In this document: in pieces, positions 41,097 through 50,607 of the stretch | Numbering within the stretch: position 1 is the first letter of the stretch | How the letters are laid out: each line of letters begins with the position of its first letter | Assembly: GCA_013297745.1 (NCBI GenBank) | Contig: JAAFIM010000002.1 | Location: 93,711 to 157,710, forward strand | Source of the DNA: Chitinophagales bacterium | GTDB lineage: Bacteria > Bacteroidota > Bacteroidia > Chitinophagales > Saprospiraceae | Reading direction: 5' to 3' | DNA: 64,000 bases | Position numbers and translations under genes: made by a program | The notes under the pieces: generated by a model | What the model was told of the DNA's origin: nothing | The model's input: only the letters and a program-made list of their open reading frames with translations | Database searches by the model: none

Positions 41097-43382
41097 ATGA
41101 CAAAAACAAACATTAACATTTTATGGGTTTTAATGATGAGCTGCTTATCGTTTAACCTAAACGCTCAATGTTGTAACTACAATTTGGTAATGAATGATAG
41201 TTATGGAGATGATTGGAACGGTGCAACTGTAGAGATTTTTGTTAATAACAATTCTATTGGCTTGTTTAGCGCAATCAATAGCGGCGGGGTAGCAAATTTT
41301 TCTGTTTGTACGGGAGACAGCGTAAGGCTATTTTATACGGCTGGCAATTATGAAAACGAAAATTCTTATGAGGTCAGAGATACTTCTTGGAACCTGCTTT
41401 TTCGCGATGGACCTACACCCAACACAGGACAAGTGTTTGATTTTGTGGGTAATTGTAACAGCACAACAAGACAAGGCAATCACCCTTGCAGAGCTATTCC
41501 TGTAGATACGACCCAATGTATTTTTACCAACAATGTAGGGTTTGATAGTTCTGGTTTTATCCCTAATTGTGGCAACTATAACAACGGCGATATGTGGTTT
41601 AGTATGCAAGTTCCCGCTTCAGGCAATTTAAGTTTTGAAACAGATAGCGGCGATATAGACGATACGGGGTTGGCTGTATGGGGCGGCAGTTCTTGCGCAA
41701 ATTTAACCTTATTAGGTTGCGATGATGACAACGGGCAAGGTTATTATTCATATTTGACTTTAGAAGATTTGGTGGTTGGACAAACTATTTATATACAAGT
41801 TTGGAAATGGGGTGGCGGTACAGGCTCGTTTAATCTTTGTGTTAACGATTTAGGGGCTATTGTGTTGGATAGTTCAGATTTGCCTATAGTGATGATAAAC
41901 ACTTTAAACCAAACTATTGTACCCGATACTAAAATTAACGCCACGATGGAAATCAAGTACAATGGGGCGGGCAATTTGACTTATCTAAACGACAATCCCA
42001 ACGTTTATAACGGCAATATCGGCATATCTGTACGCGGTGCGTCTTCGTCGGGTTATCCTCAACGTCCTTACAGTGTAGAAACTCGCACAGCCAACGGCGG
42101 CAATAATAATGTGCCTATTCTGGGTATGCCAGCAGAAAATGATTGGGTTTTGTTATCACATTATAACGACAGGTCGTTGTTGAAAAATTTAATTTCGTAC
42201 AAACTGTTTAGAGAAATGGGACATTATGCCCCTCGTGCAAGGCTTTGCGAAGTGTTGATAGACAGTGCTTACAGGGGAATTTACCTACTTGGCGAAAAAA
42301 TAAAACGGGATAATAATCGGGTAAATATAGCTAACCTTGCGCCTATAGATACTGTAGGCGACGAATTGACGGGTGGGTATATATTGCAGCAAAATTATTG
42401 GGACGTAAATAACAGCTTTCAATCTAATTATAACCCTATAGACCATCCTAATTTAGATGTTCATTTTTTATATGAATATCCCAACCCTCAAGATATAGCT
42501 CCAGCGCAAAAACGTTATATTGCGGCTTATGTGGATAGTTTGGAAACGGCTTTGTATAGCCCCAATTTTGCCGACCCAGTGTTGGGTTATCGCAAGTATT
42601 TGGACGTAAAATCTTTTATTGACTACTTTTTGCTAAACGAAGTAGCCCGCAATATGGACGGATTTAAGAAGAGCGTATTTTTTCATAAGGATAAAAACTC
42701 AAACGGGGGCTTGTTGAAAGCTGGACCTTCTTGGGATTTTGATTGGGCTTGGAAAGATATTAACGAATGTAGCCTTTATGCTAACAATATCGGGGCTGGT
42801 TGGGCGCATAAAATTAACGATTGCGCACCAGATAACAATTCTACAGGTTGGTATGTGCGGTTGTTGCAAGACAGCAACTTTACTGAAGAGTTGAAATGTA
42901 CTTATGAAAGTTATAGACAGACCATTTTAGACACTACTTATTTGTTTGCTTATGTTGATAGTATGCGCAATATAGCCGAAATAGCCCGTGATAGACATTT
43001 TAGAAAATGGGATTTGTTGGGCAGAAGCGGTCCTGCGCCTGATTTGGGGGCTGTAGCTACAACTTATGACGGAGAATTAGATTCATTTAAGCGTTGGATT
43101 GCTACCCGATTGACTTGGTTAGACGCTAATATGTTTGGACTTTGTACCCCAACAGCTATCAACGAGGTAGAAACTAACACGCCGTTTGTTTGTTATCCCA
43201 ACCCTGCAACCACTTTTATAAACGCTGATTGTGTAAATGGGTATAAAATTTATAATAGCACAGGGCAATTATTAGCACAAAGCCCTATTTCTACCCAAAA
43301 AATAGATATTAATAACTTGCCTGCTGGTATGTATGTGTTGAAAACGGGCGAACAAATTGCTAAGTTTGTAAAAATAGAATAG
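41097..43382 (+). CDS. Secreted CotH-family protein with T9SS sorting domain
   Basis: This 761-residue exported protein has a signal peptide ending near SFNLNAQ. The first ~240 residues are beta-rich (DSYGDDWNGATVEIFVNN, a common extracellular module). The CotH kinase-like domain spans about 280-640: GISVRGASSSGYPQRPYSVETR, LLGEKIKRDNNRVN and the metal-binding motif GPSWDFDWAWKDI. A T9SS sorting domain closes it (VCYPNPATTFINADCVNGYKIYNSTGQLL). CotH proteins of spores and fungi phosphorylate surface proteins; the target here is unknown. Confidence 0.88.
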   Translation: MTKTNINILWVLMMSCLSFNLNAQCCNYNLVMNDSYGDDWNGATVEIFVNNNSIGLFSAINSGGVANFSVCTGDSVRLFYTAGNYENENSYEVRDTSWNLLFRDGPTPNTGQVFDFVGNCNSTTRQGNHPCRAIPVDTTQCIFTNNVGFDSSGFIPNCGNYNNGDMWFSMQVPASGNLSFETDSGDIDDTGLAVWGGSSCANLTLLGCDDDNGQGYYSYLTLEDLVVGQTIYIQVWKWGGGTGSFNLCVNDLGAIVLDSSDLPIVMINTLNQTIVPDTKINATMEIKYNGAGNLTYLNDNPNVYNGNIGISVRGASSSGYPQRPYSVETRTANGGNNNVPILGMPAENDWVLLSHYNDRSLLKNLISYKLFREMGHYAPRARLCEVLIDSAYRGIYLLGEKIKRDNNRVNIANLAPIDTVGDELTGGYILQQNYWDVNNSFQSNYNPIDHPNLDVHFLYEYPNPQDIAPAQKRYIAAYVDSLETALYSPNFADPVLGYRKYLDVKSFIDYFLLNEVARNMDGFKKSVFFHKDKNSNGGLLKAGPSWDFDWAWKDINECSLYANNIGAGWAHKINDCAPDNNSTGWYVRLLQDSNFTEELKCTYESYRQTILDTTYLFAYVDSMRNIAEIARDRHFRKWDLLGRSGPAPDLGAVATTYDGELDSFKRWIATRLTWLDANMFGLCTPTAINEVETNTPFVCYPNPATTFINADCVNGYKIYNSTGQLLAQSPISTQKIDINNLPAGMYVLKTGEQIAKFVKIE

Positions 43383-43413
43383 AATTACAATATGTTTGTT
43401 TTCATTATTTTAT

Positions 43414-43700
43414 TTTTATTCTTAACGTACCCCTTGTAGCGACACGGGGCTACCATTATTGAACCTTTTTAGGGTTTTATTTTGCTAACTCTGAAGAAGT
43501 TAAATAGTTGTAGCTTTACATTCTAACGTAAAAATAATTAAATTTAAAACGAAAAAAGGTTTGTGTATAAACAAACATTATTTTTTATTCTTAACGTACC
43601 CCTTGTAGCGACACGGGGCTACCATTATTGAACCTTTTTAGGGTTTTATTTTGCTAACTCTGAAGAAGTTGAATAGTTGTAGCACCACGTTGTAACGTGG
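43414..43700. repeat. Direct duplication of a ~95-bp hairpin-containing unit
   Basis: A unit that starts TTCTTAACGTACCCCTTGTA and ends near AATAGTTGTAGC occurs twice, at about 43418-43514 and 43588-43683, almost unchanged. Each copy contains ACCCCTTGTAGCGACACGGGG as a hairpin. The spacer is AT-rich. No gene is seen in the gap. Confidence 0.75.
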
Positions 43701-43724
43701 GGTCAATTAGATTTAAAATAAAAA

Positions 43725-43757
43725 AGCTCTTTGTTGTATGACAAAGGGCTTTTTTAT
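43725..43757. terminator. Bidirectional terminator-like hairpin
   Basis: AAAAAAGCTCTTTGTTG and CAAAGGGCTTTTTT form a stem with A- and T-runs on either side, between the CotH gene and the 43-bp repeats. Confidence 0.65.
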
Positions 43758-43774
43758 TTAGCAAAGTGGGTACA

Positions 43775-44096
43775 TACGCAAGCGAATAAGCTATATTTGC
43801 AAAGTAAAGTGTGTATGTACGCAAGCGAATAAGCCATATTTGCAAAGTAAAATGTATATATACGCAAGCGAATAAGCTGTATTTGCAAAGTAAAGTGTGT
43901 ATGTCAGCAAGCGAATAAGCTATATTTGCAAAACAAAATGTATATATACGCAAACGAACAAGATATTTGCAAAGTAAAATGTATATATACGCAAGCGAAT
44001 AAGCTGTATTTGCAAAGTAAAGTGTGTATGTCAGCAAGCGAATAAGCTATATTTGCAAAACAAAATGTATATATACGCAAACGAACAAGCTATGTA
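43775..44096. repeat. 43-bp tandem repeat, about seven and a half copies
   Basis: Units begin TACGCAAGCGAATAAGC and contain ATTTGCAAAGTAAA. One copy is two bases shorter and alternate copies carry matching changes (TCAGCAAGCG, AAAACAAAAT), which suggests duplication of a two-unit block. The minus strand happens to stay open but has no plausible start or domain. Confidence 0.9.
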
Positions 44097-44138
44097 CACC
44101 AAAAAATATAAAATAAATCTATTGCAAAAAGCTATAAA

Positions 44139-44175
44139 TAAAAAAAGTTCTTACCTTGAGGCAAGAACTTTATGC
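44139..44175 (-). terminator. Terminator after the PorZ-like gene
   Basis: On the minus strand AAAGTTCTTGCC pairs with the AAGAACTTTTTTT arm, ending in T residues, about 25 bases after the stop. Confidence 0.7.
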
Positions 44176-44198
44176 AATAATTGATTATAAAAAACAAG

Positions 44199-46517
44199 CT
44201 AATTCAAAAACAACAACTTAGTCGCCAATTTTTGCTGCCCATCTTCGGACACCACAAACACTAAATAAACCCCAGATTGAGCTTTTCGCCCATTATAGTC
44301 GCGCCCGTTCCAAGAGGCCTGACCACCCAAAGCGTATGTTTCATACATTAAAAAGCCGTTTATATCCGTTATTTTAACGTTGGCATCAGTTGGCAAATTG
44401 GTGATAGAAATAACCCCTTCATAGTCGTTCTTTACGGGATTGGGAAACACGTAAGCAGCTTTATCATCGGCTATTTTCACCCCTGCGGTGGCATCGCTTC
44501 GGTAAGAAAGTAAGCCTTTGGCGGTAGAAATAAACACAAGTCCTGTTTTGCCGTCGATAGCAATTTTATTGATACTATTATCAAATAAGGGGCTGTTGCT
44601 CTCATTAAAAAAATAAACCCGTTCATAACCATCAGCAGAAAGTACAAAAACGCCGTTATCAGTGCCTATCCATTTGCGGTTATTGCCATCAATGGCTATG
44701 GTTTTGACGTTTTCGGCTTCCAGCAATCTACCGTTAAAATTGTCGGGATTGACTACGGGGCGGCTGCCTTTGCAACCATCTTCAAACAGATTAGTACCAC
44801 AACTGAATATAGTAACCCCATTGGTAGTGCCTACCCATATCGTGCCGTCTAAATCAGCCGTAACACAATTGACATTAGAAGAGGCCAGTTCTGAATTAGA
44901 CGCGCTAATTTGTAGATATTTATCATCGTTGGGATTATTAAGAACGCCTTCAGAAAAGACGAATAAGTTGCCGCTTTCTTGTATAATCCATTTGTACCCG
45001 TTTCTATCAATATCAATACCCCCCAATCTACCAGAAAAAGGAGAGTTGAAATTTTGCCAACTGCCATCAGCTTTGCGCAACACTATAGAGTTGATAGACA
45101 AAGAGTTGGTTATCCAACAATTATTGTTGTTGTCAAATTTCATACCCGTTACCCTTGTGCGGGGCGTATCGCCTACTACGGGCTGAAGTCCATTGATGGT
45201 ATTGCGTTGATTATAAATGGCTATTATACTATCCCCTCTCAAATGGGTGATACCGTTCATAAAAGAGCCAATAAACGTTTCGTTGCGGCGAGGATTGCAA
45301 GCTACAACTACAGCATCTTGAAAAGTATCCAAAACAGGGCGGGTTGTATTGTTATAATTTGCCCATTCACCACCTTTATAGCTATAGAAACCAGTAATAT
45401 CAAAGAAATAGTTGGTATAATCTAAAGTTGCGCCTGCTATCCAAAGTGTTCCTTGATTATCAACGGACATAGATTGTACTTTATCATAAGCGGGCGAATT
45501 GGGGATAAAGAAGCGGTCGCCTTCAAAATTGCGTTTGAGCATACCTTTGGAAGTTGGCACCCATTGATTGCCAAAAGTATCGGAAGCATAAGATTTTATA
45601 TTAAAAACATCAAAAAGAAAGTTTTGATTTAGTAAGGTGTAATTGGTATCTAATTCAAAATAAGTATTAGAATTGGAAGAAAGTATAAGCCTATCGCGGT
45701 TAAAATTTGTGTTGATATGCGCAATAATGTAAGGGGTGCAAACTGTTTTATTTATATTGGTGTTGTTTCTGCTGTCTATGGTAGGAATATGCGCCCAATT
45801 ATTGCCGTTATAAACCATCAAAGTATCGTTAATATCAGCATACAGACGGCTGCCCAAAGCCATAAGCGCATTGGAGCTATAATTATTATAAAGGTTTAGA
45901 TTGCTGCCGTGAAAAATCCATTGGTTGAAGTCTTGTAAGTTGCGCCCATCTTTTTTGCCCTCAAAAATCCCGTTTTGGGTGCTAACAAACAAAGAATTGG
46001 CAAAAGAAGAAGAAGCCCAAACGGTATTGCGGGTGGTAAAAGTAGATTTGCTAAACTCTTTAAGTTCCATATCCAGCTCTACCAATCCAAAAGCACAAGA
46101 GAAATATACTTTTTGACCTTCAGCATAAATATGATTAATTGTTTTAGCCCCCAGTATATTGGTATTATTCAAAATAGCGGGAAAATTAACCACTTCGTCA
46201 TTATCTTGATATAAAACATCTATATTTGAGTTTTGATAAGCAATAATAAGCGCGTTGTATTGGCGGTTGTAAGCCATAGTAGATATGCCCATATCCGAAA
46301 GTCCAGTAACTTTGTTGTGAAAATAAATTTCATAGATATTGGCTACTTCTACTATACCCAAGTTGGTAGAAAAATAAGTAGATTTGCCAGCTTCTACCAC
46401 ACAAGTCGCTTCGTGATAAGAAAGATGCGATTGCCAAGCGCCTACGGGTTGCAGTTGGGCTTTGGTATAATCAAAACAAAGCAAAGAAAATAAAAAAACA
46501 AGGGGATATAAACGCAT
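44199..46517 (-). CDS. PorZ-like T9SS beta-propeller protein
   Basis: This 772-residue exported protein has a signal peptide ending near YTKAQ. Repeated propeller blades of the two-component-regulator type follow (GNQWVPTSKGMLKRNFEG, GTLWIAGATLDYTN, GTIWVGTTNGVTIF, RKWIGTDNGVFVL), then a C-terminal T9SS domain (YVFPNPVKNDYEGVISITNLP, NGRDYNGRKAQSGVYLVFV). Length and order match PorZ, a surface component of the PorU-PorV attachment complex that binds A-type LPS in Porphyromonas. PorU and PorV are encoded about 9 kb away. Other propeller proteins with sorting domains exist, so this is by architecture. Confidence 0.75.
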   Translation of the reverse strand: MRLYPLVFLFSLLCFDYTKAQLQPVGAWQSHLSYHEATCVVEAGKSTYFSTNLGIVEVANIYEIYFHNKVTGLSDMGISTMAYNRQYNALIIAYQNSNIDVLYQDNDEVVNFPAILNNTNILGAKTINHIYAEGQKVYFSCAFGLVELDMELKEFSKSTFTTRNTVWASSSFANSLFVSTQNGIFEGKKDGRNLQDFNQWIFHGSNLNLYNNYSSNALMALGSRLYADINDTLMVYNGNNWAHIPTIDSRNNTNINKTVCTPYIIAHINTNFNRDRLILSSNSNTYFELDTNYTLLNQNFLFDVFNIKSYASDTFGNQWVPTSKGMLKRNFEGDRFFIPNSPAYDKVQSMSVDNQGTLWIAGATLDYTNYFFDITGFYSYKGGEWANYNNTTRPVLDTFQDAVVVACNPRRNETFIGSFMNGITHLRGDSIIAIYNQRNTINGLQPVVGDTPRTRVTGMKFDNNNNCWITNSLSINSIVLRKADGSWQNFNSPFSGRLGGIDIDRNGYKWIIQESGNLFVFSEGVLNNPNDDKYLQISASNSELASSNVNCVTADLDGTIWVGTTNGVTIFSCGTNLFEDGCKGSRPVVNPDNFNGRLLEAENVKTIAIDGNNRKWIGTDNGVFVLSADGYERVYFFNESNSPLFDNSINKIAIDGKTGLVFISTAKGLLSYRSDATAGVKIADDKAAYVFPNPVKNDYEGVISITNLPTDANVKITDINGFLMYETYALGGQASWNGRDYNGRKAQSGVYLVFVVSEDGQQKLATKLLFLN

Positions 46518-46546
46518 TTGGATAAAAAGTTTTAGATTTGCGCCCG

Positions 46547-46554
46547 CAAAAATA
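46547..46554 (-). promoter_or_regulatory. -7 promoter element for the PorZ-like gene
   Basis: The minus strand reads TATTTTTG, 30 bases before the start codon. Confidence 0.6.
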
Positions 46555-46660
46555 TCAAAAAAAACAATCAGCTTGATTAAAGCATATCAACAAAAAACAA
46601 AAACGAAATTATTTTTTTAAAGGTTGGTAATCCAATCACTTAAATTCAAACTATAAAATA

Positions 46661-47491
46661 ATGATGATGCATAAAAATAAATTTATAAACTTATTGATAT
46701 TGTGTATATTGGCTCATTTGGGAGCTTGCAGCAGCAACCCCAACGACAAACCTATAGCCAATAATAACAACGCAAGCACAGCATATCCAACAGATACGCT
46801 AAAAAGTTATTATTATCCACTCAAAGACTTAGAGGACGGTTTGGTTTATGAATACGCATACAGTAGCAACCAACAAACTGCATATTATTGGTTTTTGAAA
46901 CAGGTAAAAGACGAAGCAGGCAATTGGAGTTTGGTGGGGACGCGCTATGGAGCTAATTTTGAAACAGAAGCTTTGACCCGCGAACGCGTTTATCCCAACG
47001 GCACGGCTTATGAATTGTATCAATTTGTGGTTTTGGATACCGCAACAGGCAAAGATAACATTTATCCGCACAACATTAGCCAGCCTACCGCTTTCCCTTT
47101 TGAAATCCCAGCCAAACAAGGGCAAGCCTATAGATTTCAATCCAAATTTAATTTGCCGCCAGATTTAACGATGAACTATGAATTTACCCGTGATAGACAA
47201 TTTTCTAAGTTTTTGGAGTTTGATTATCAACAAAAAAAACAAGCGGCTGTGGAATTTATAGGTTATGATTATCTCACCCTCAATGATACGACCAATGGCG
47301 GTTTTTTTAAGTTAGATAGTGCGGATATGAAAGAAATTTATGTACAAAATATAGGTTTGGTGCAGATAGAACGCAAAGCGCCGAGTGGTCAAAATGTAAC
47401 TTGGACACTAAAAGCACGCTATAGTATGGATAGTTTTTTGAGTAAAATTCCCGATAAGATATTGCCCAAACAACGTATGCCTCAAAAATAA
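46661..47491 (+). CDS. Hypothetical lipoprotein
   Basis: This 276-residue predicted lipoprotein has a lipobox in LAHLGACSSNP (Cys near residue 23). The mature part is mostly beta (YYYPLKDLEDGLVYEYAYSS, YYWFLKQVKDEAGNWSLVG), as in small outer-membrane lipoproteins of Bacteroidota. No known family is recognised. It stands alone, diverging from the PorZ-like gene, and has a terminator right after it. Confidence 0.65.
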   Translation: MMMHKNKFINLLILCILAHLGACSSNPNDKPIANNNNASTAYPTDTLKSYYYPLKDLEDGLVYEYAYSSNQQTAYYWFLKQVKDEAGNWSLVGTRYGANFETEALTRERVYPNGTAYELYQFVVLDTATGKDNIYPHNISQPTAFPFEIPAKQGQAYRFQSKFNLPPDLTMNYEFTRDRQFSKFLEFDYQQKKQAAVEFIGYDYLTLNDTTNGGFFKLDSADMKEIYVQNIGLVQIERKAPSGQNVTWTLKARYSMDSFLSKIPDKILPKQRMPQK

Positions 47492-47496
47492 GCTAA

Positions 47497-47531
47497 AAAA
47501 CCTCTTCGTTAATGTGAAGAGGTTTTTTTTA
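47497..47531 (+). terminator. Terminator after the lipoprotein gene
   Basis: AAAAAACCTCTTCGTTAA and GTGAAGAGGTTTTTTTT form a tight hairpin with a T8 tail just after the stop. Confidence 0.8.
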
Positions 47532-47819
47532 TTGAAATTATACTAAATTTGAAAAGTAAGTAACTGAACAAAATGGAAGTAATTTTTACGCTTCAGTAAA
47601 AACTTGTGTTTTGAAATTTTTTCTAACGGCTTACGCCTAAAAAATTTTTTTATTCGTACTTTTTGCAGGCGCAAAAAGTACCAAAAACGCCCTGTTTCTA
47701 CAAACTTGTTCGCTCCGCTTGCTAAAGCTGCGCTCCGTCTCACTTCAAACAGTGTAGAAACTCAACGGAATTAGTGTAGTTACGCGCTTCGCGCGATTAT
47801 TCACTTTGTTTTTGTCTAC

Positions 47820-48076
47820 TTACTTAACTGACCTTTCGTAGTATATTTTTCATTTTTTTTACAATTAGCTTTTTGCAGTTAAATTTTCCTATATGCGCTC
47901 AATAGCGTGGGGTTTTATACCCCGCGCGCTGATAAATTTTCCATAAAAAAATAGAAAATATAACATTTTTTACCATTTTTGTGCGTGGGGTGTAAAACCC
48001 CACGCTATTGAGCGCACACTGTTATTTTTTTCAATCCACCAAATTTTTTAACTGCGAAAGGTCAGTTACTTAAGTA
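47820..48076. mobile_element. Miniature inverted-repeat element (MITE-like)
   Basis: Terminal inverted repeats with core ACTGACCTTTCGYAGT face each other at 47828-47843 and 48051-48066, flanked by ACTTA on both sides. The interior holds no gene and two palindromes of the GGGGTTTTAYACCCC family (47905-47927 and 47983-48005) in inverted orientation. The same left end, including the preceding TTACTTA, occurs at 63874-63899, so it is a repeated, probably mobile unit. A full-length element with a transposase is not visible here. Confidence 0.65.
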
Positions 48077-48107
48077 TAAAACCCAACGCTATTAAGATTT
48101 TTTCACC

Positions 48108-48130
48108 GCGTGGGGTTTTATACCCCACGC
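48108..48130. repeat. Short palindrome
   Basis: GCGTGGGGTTTTATACCCCACGC without gaps, the same family as the 15.4-15.8 kb cluster, just outside the MITE-like element. The surrounding gap 47532-48215 also holds a self-complementary stretch near 47620-47690 and no gene. Confidence 0.8.
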
Positions 48131-48215
48131 TCTCGCTTATTTTTATAATTATAGTGCGTAATTGCTCTTACTACACACTTACTTTTTAAATTCTGTATTA
48201 TTTAGCAATTAAAAT

Positions 48216-49289
48216 TTAAAAATGTTTGTACAAAACGCAATTGGCGTGCATTCCTCCACCTACTGAAGCCAAAACTATCACATCATTGAGTTCTACTTTG
48301 TGTGGCGGAAGTTGATTTTTCATCACCAAATCCAATAAAGTTGGCACTGTGGCAGCTGAACTATTGCCCAAAAACTGTACAGAATAAGGCACTTTTTCGC
48401 TTGGAATTTCCGTATAATTACACATTTCGGCTAATTTTTGCATCATCGCTTTTATCATACGCGCATTGGCTTGGTGTATAAATAACTGGGATATATCAGC
48501 AAGTTGTAAATTTGCTTTTTGCAAACAAGCCATAATAGCAGCGGGAACTTTTTCCAAACCATATTTGAACACGTTGGGACCTTGCATTTTTATAAACAAT
48601 TCGTCCTCTGTGCTGGGTTTGCGGGAAGTACTCATTGTCAAATAACCCGCCCCTTGTACAGCATCAGTAACCGTTTTATGGGTTAAAATACCCACATTTT
48701 CTTCAGTTTCTACCGCCTCCAGGATTACAGCCCCAGCCCCATCGGCAAAAAGCATAGTATCTACATCGTGTTGGTCAACGATAGCCGACATCACATCAGC
48801 ACCAATAATTAAGGCGCGGTGCGCATCGCCAGATTTTAGATAATAATCAGCTTGAATGACGGCTTGAACCCAACTTGGGCAACCGAAAATAATATCATAA
48901 GCCACACAATCGGGGTTTTTAATCCCCAGACGCGCTTTTACCTTAGCCGCTATATTGGGCAGCATATCCGTTTGTAAGTTGCTGCGGCATAAGTCGCCAA
49001 AATTATGAGCAACGATGATATAGTCTAATGTTTCGCCATCTACATTGCCGCTCTGCAAGGCATCTTGTGCAGCCCACAAAGCTAAGTCAGAGGTTGAAAA
49101 TTCGGGCAAAGTGTAGCGTCTTTGCTCTATACCGCTAATTTCAGTCATTTTTTTGACTATAGCGGTGGTTGGTTTAGGGTTTAATTGCCCGTCAGCTGTA
49201 TAAAATTGATGCTGATAAAAATGTTCGTTTGGTATAATTTCGGAGGCCAAATGCGACCCCGTAGCGATAATGCGGCTGCGAAAACCCAT
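48216..49289 (-). CDS. 3-oxoacyl-ACP synthase III-like enzyme (FabH family)
   Basis: This 357-residue thiolase-fold condensing enzyme starts MGFRSRIIATGSHLASEIIPN. The catalytic triad is Cys137 (YDIIFGCPSW), His in LFIHQANARM and Asn in FLGNSSAA. The length is a little over that of classical FabH and the sequence is of a divergent type often found in Bacteroidota (also close to OleA-like and secondary-metabolite starters), so the substrate is uncertain. The start at 49289 is chosen because a promoter element at 49340-49347 overlaps the longer frame. Confidence 0.85.
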   Translation of the reverse strand: MGFRSRIIATGSHLASEIIPNEHFYQHQFYTADGQLNPKPTTAIVKKMTEISGIEQRRYTLPEFSTSDLALWAAQDALQSGNVDGETLDYIIVAHNFGDLCRSNLQTDMLPNIAAKVKARLGIKNPDCVAYDIIFGCPSWVQAVIQADYYLKSGDAHRALIIGADVMSAIVDQHDVDTMLFADGAGAVILEAVETEENVGILTHKTVTDAVQGAGYLTMSTSRKPSTEDELFIKMQGPNVFKYGLEKVPAAIMACLQKANLQLADISQLFIHQANARMIKAMMQKLAEMCNYTEIPSEKVPYSVQFLGNSSAATVPTLLDLVMKNQLPPHKVELNDVIVLASVGGGMHANCVLYKHF

Positions 49290-49339
49290 TGTATAGAAAA
49301 GTTTTGAATAGTTATTCAAGAAAATGCAATGTTGCGCCA

Positions 49340-49347
49340 CAAAGGTA
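49340..49347 (-). promoter_or_regulatory. -7 promoter element for the FabH-like gene
   Basis: The minus strand reads TACCTTTG, about 50 bases before the start codon. Confidence 0.65.
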
Positions 49348-49390
49348 GCTTTTTTTTAGAAATCGTTAGCCAAAATAATTTTTTTATTTA

Positions 49391-50458
49391 TTATCGTTCA
49401 TAATTTACCGCCAAAAGTGGTATAGGATTGGGATTTAACAACACCCATTTTACCCCCAATTCAACCATTGTGTAGAGATTAGCCGTTTTTTTGTGCTGCA
49501 CTTCAACCACAATTTTAGCCACTTGCACCAACTCTTGCTCTGTTAGCGTCTGTCCCTGTTTTACAAACCCGATAAAATTGCCGACCATTATTTTGTAATC
49601 ATCGTCCCAATTGATGCCGCCATTATCAAACAACTCCCGCGATACTTTCCCCCCTATGCGGATAACTTCGCCCTGTACGGTTTTGGCTTGCCCCATAGCA
49701 GGCACCAGCAGTTCCCAAAGTTCTTGATGTTGCGCTTTCCAAGTGGTGGATTTGACCAAAATGGGCGCTTCTCCGTTGTGCAAAACTCGCTTAGCTGCGG
49801 GAGTAACCTCAAAAATTTGGTATAATTCATCCAAAGCGTCGCTGGTTTCGTCTACAGATTTTGGGTTGAAATTGGGGCGATAGTATTCAAACTCTTTGCC
49901 TATATCAGCAACCAAAGTTTTCATTCTTTCCGTTTTTTGAGCGCCAGCATTGAGCAGTATTTTAGTAATTTCGGTTGTGTTGGTAATATCGGCGTTTCGA
50001 CAAGTGAATAGATTAAGTTCCAAAACTGTGTACATATTATCTCCAGCATAACCATAAGGAGCTACTGCGTTGACTTCTGCGCCATTTGTTAGTAAAATTT
50101 TGATATTGTCGAGCTGATGATTTTGTACAGCGCAATGTAAAGGCGTTCCTCTTTTATTATTAATATGGATATTTGCGCCCAAATCTATCAAACTTTGGAT
50201 GTTGCCAACCCTATACCCTGCGCGATGCTGAAGCGGAGTATGGCTGTAATCGTTGGGCGTATCTATGTCCAAACCCTGTTCAACGAGCCATTTTGCTAAC
50301 TCGTGCGGGCATTCGGTATAAGAAAGGGCTGTCCCTTTTCCGTATCCGCCGCGAGCGTCGAGTTCAAATTTGTTGAATAATTGTATCAGGGATTGAATAT
50401 CAGTTGATTTTAGCAACTCTGCGAAATCTTTGGGCAGCGTTTTTCTTTTTTTGGGCAT
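49391..50458 (-). CDS. Ankyrin-repeat protein
   Basis: This 355-residue cytoplasmic protein has three to four ankyrin-like repeats at about residues 30-160 (PNDYSHTPLQHRAGYRVGNIQSLIDLGANIHINNKRGTPLHCAVQNHQLDNIKILLTNGAEVNAVAPYG). The C-terminal half (190-355) is an unrecognised alpha/beta domain with LLVPAMGQAKTVQGEVIRIGGKVSRELFDNGGINWDDDYKIMV, a pattern shared with small stand-alone Bacteroidota proteins. Protein binding by the repeats is likely; the function is unknown. Confidence 0.7.
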   Translation of the reverse strand: MPKKRKTLPKDFAELLKSTDIQSLIQLFNKFELDARGGYGKGTALSYTECPHELAKWLVEQGLDIDTPNDYSHTPLQHRAGYRVGNIQSLIDLGANIHINNKRGTPLHCAVQNHQLDNIKILLTNGAEVNAVAPYGYAGDNMYTVLELNLFTCRNADITNTTEITKILLNAGAQKTERMKTLVADIGKEFEYYRPNFNPKSVDETSDALDELYQIFEVTPAAKRVLHNGEAPILVKSTTWKAQHQELWELLVPAMGQAKTVQGEVIRIGGKVSRELFDNGGINWDDDYKIMVGNFIGFVKQGQTLTEQELVQVAKIVVEVQHKKTANLYTMVELGVKWVLLNPNPIPLLAVNYER

Positions 50459-50534
50459 AAATGTTATTTTTTATAAAAAATGATAGAATGGGAGTTGTTA
50501 CGGATAAAATTATTTTTTGTTGGTTTATTAACCA

Positions 50535-50542
50535 CAAAGTTA
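50535..50542 (-). promoter_or_regulatory. -7 promoter element for the ankyrin gene
   Basis: The minus strand reads TAACTTTG, about 77 bases before the start codon. Confidence 0.55.
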
Positions 50543-50557
50543 GCTAATTTTAATAAA

Positions 50558-50592
50558 AAAAGCCACTTCCCAACAGGAAAGCGGCTTTAGAT
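50558..50592 (-). terminator. Terminator after gldJ
   Basis: On the minus strand AAAGCCGCTTTCC pairs with the GGAAGTGGCTTTTTT arm, ending in T6, beginning 16 bases after the gldJ stop. Confidence 0.75.
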
Positions 50593-50607
50593 AGTTTTTA
50601 TATTTGA

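Noticed and set aside
43654..44037. 127-codon minus-strand frame over the 43-bp repeats
   Set aside because: Open only because of the repeat; composition is Tyr/Leu/Cys-rich with no family likeness.
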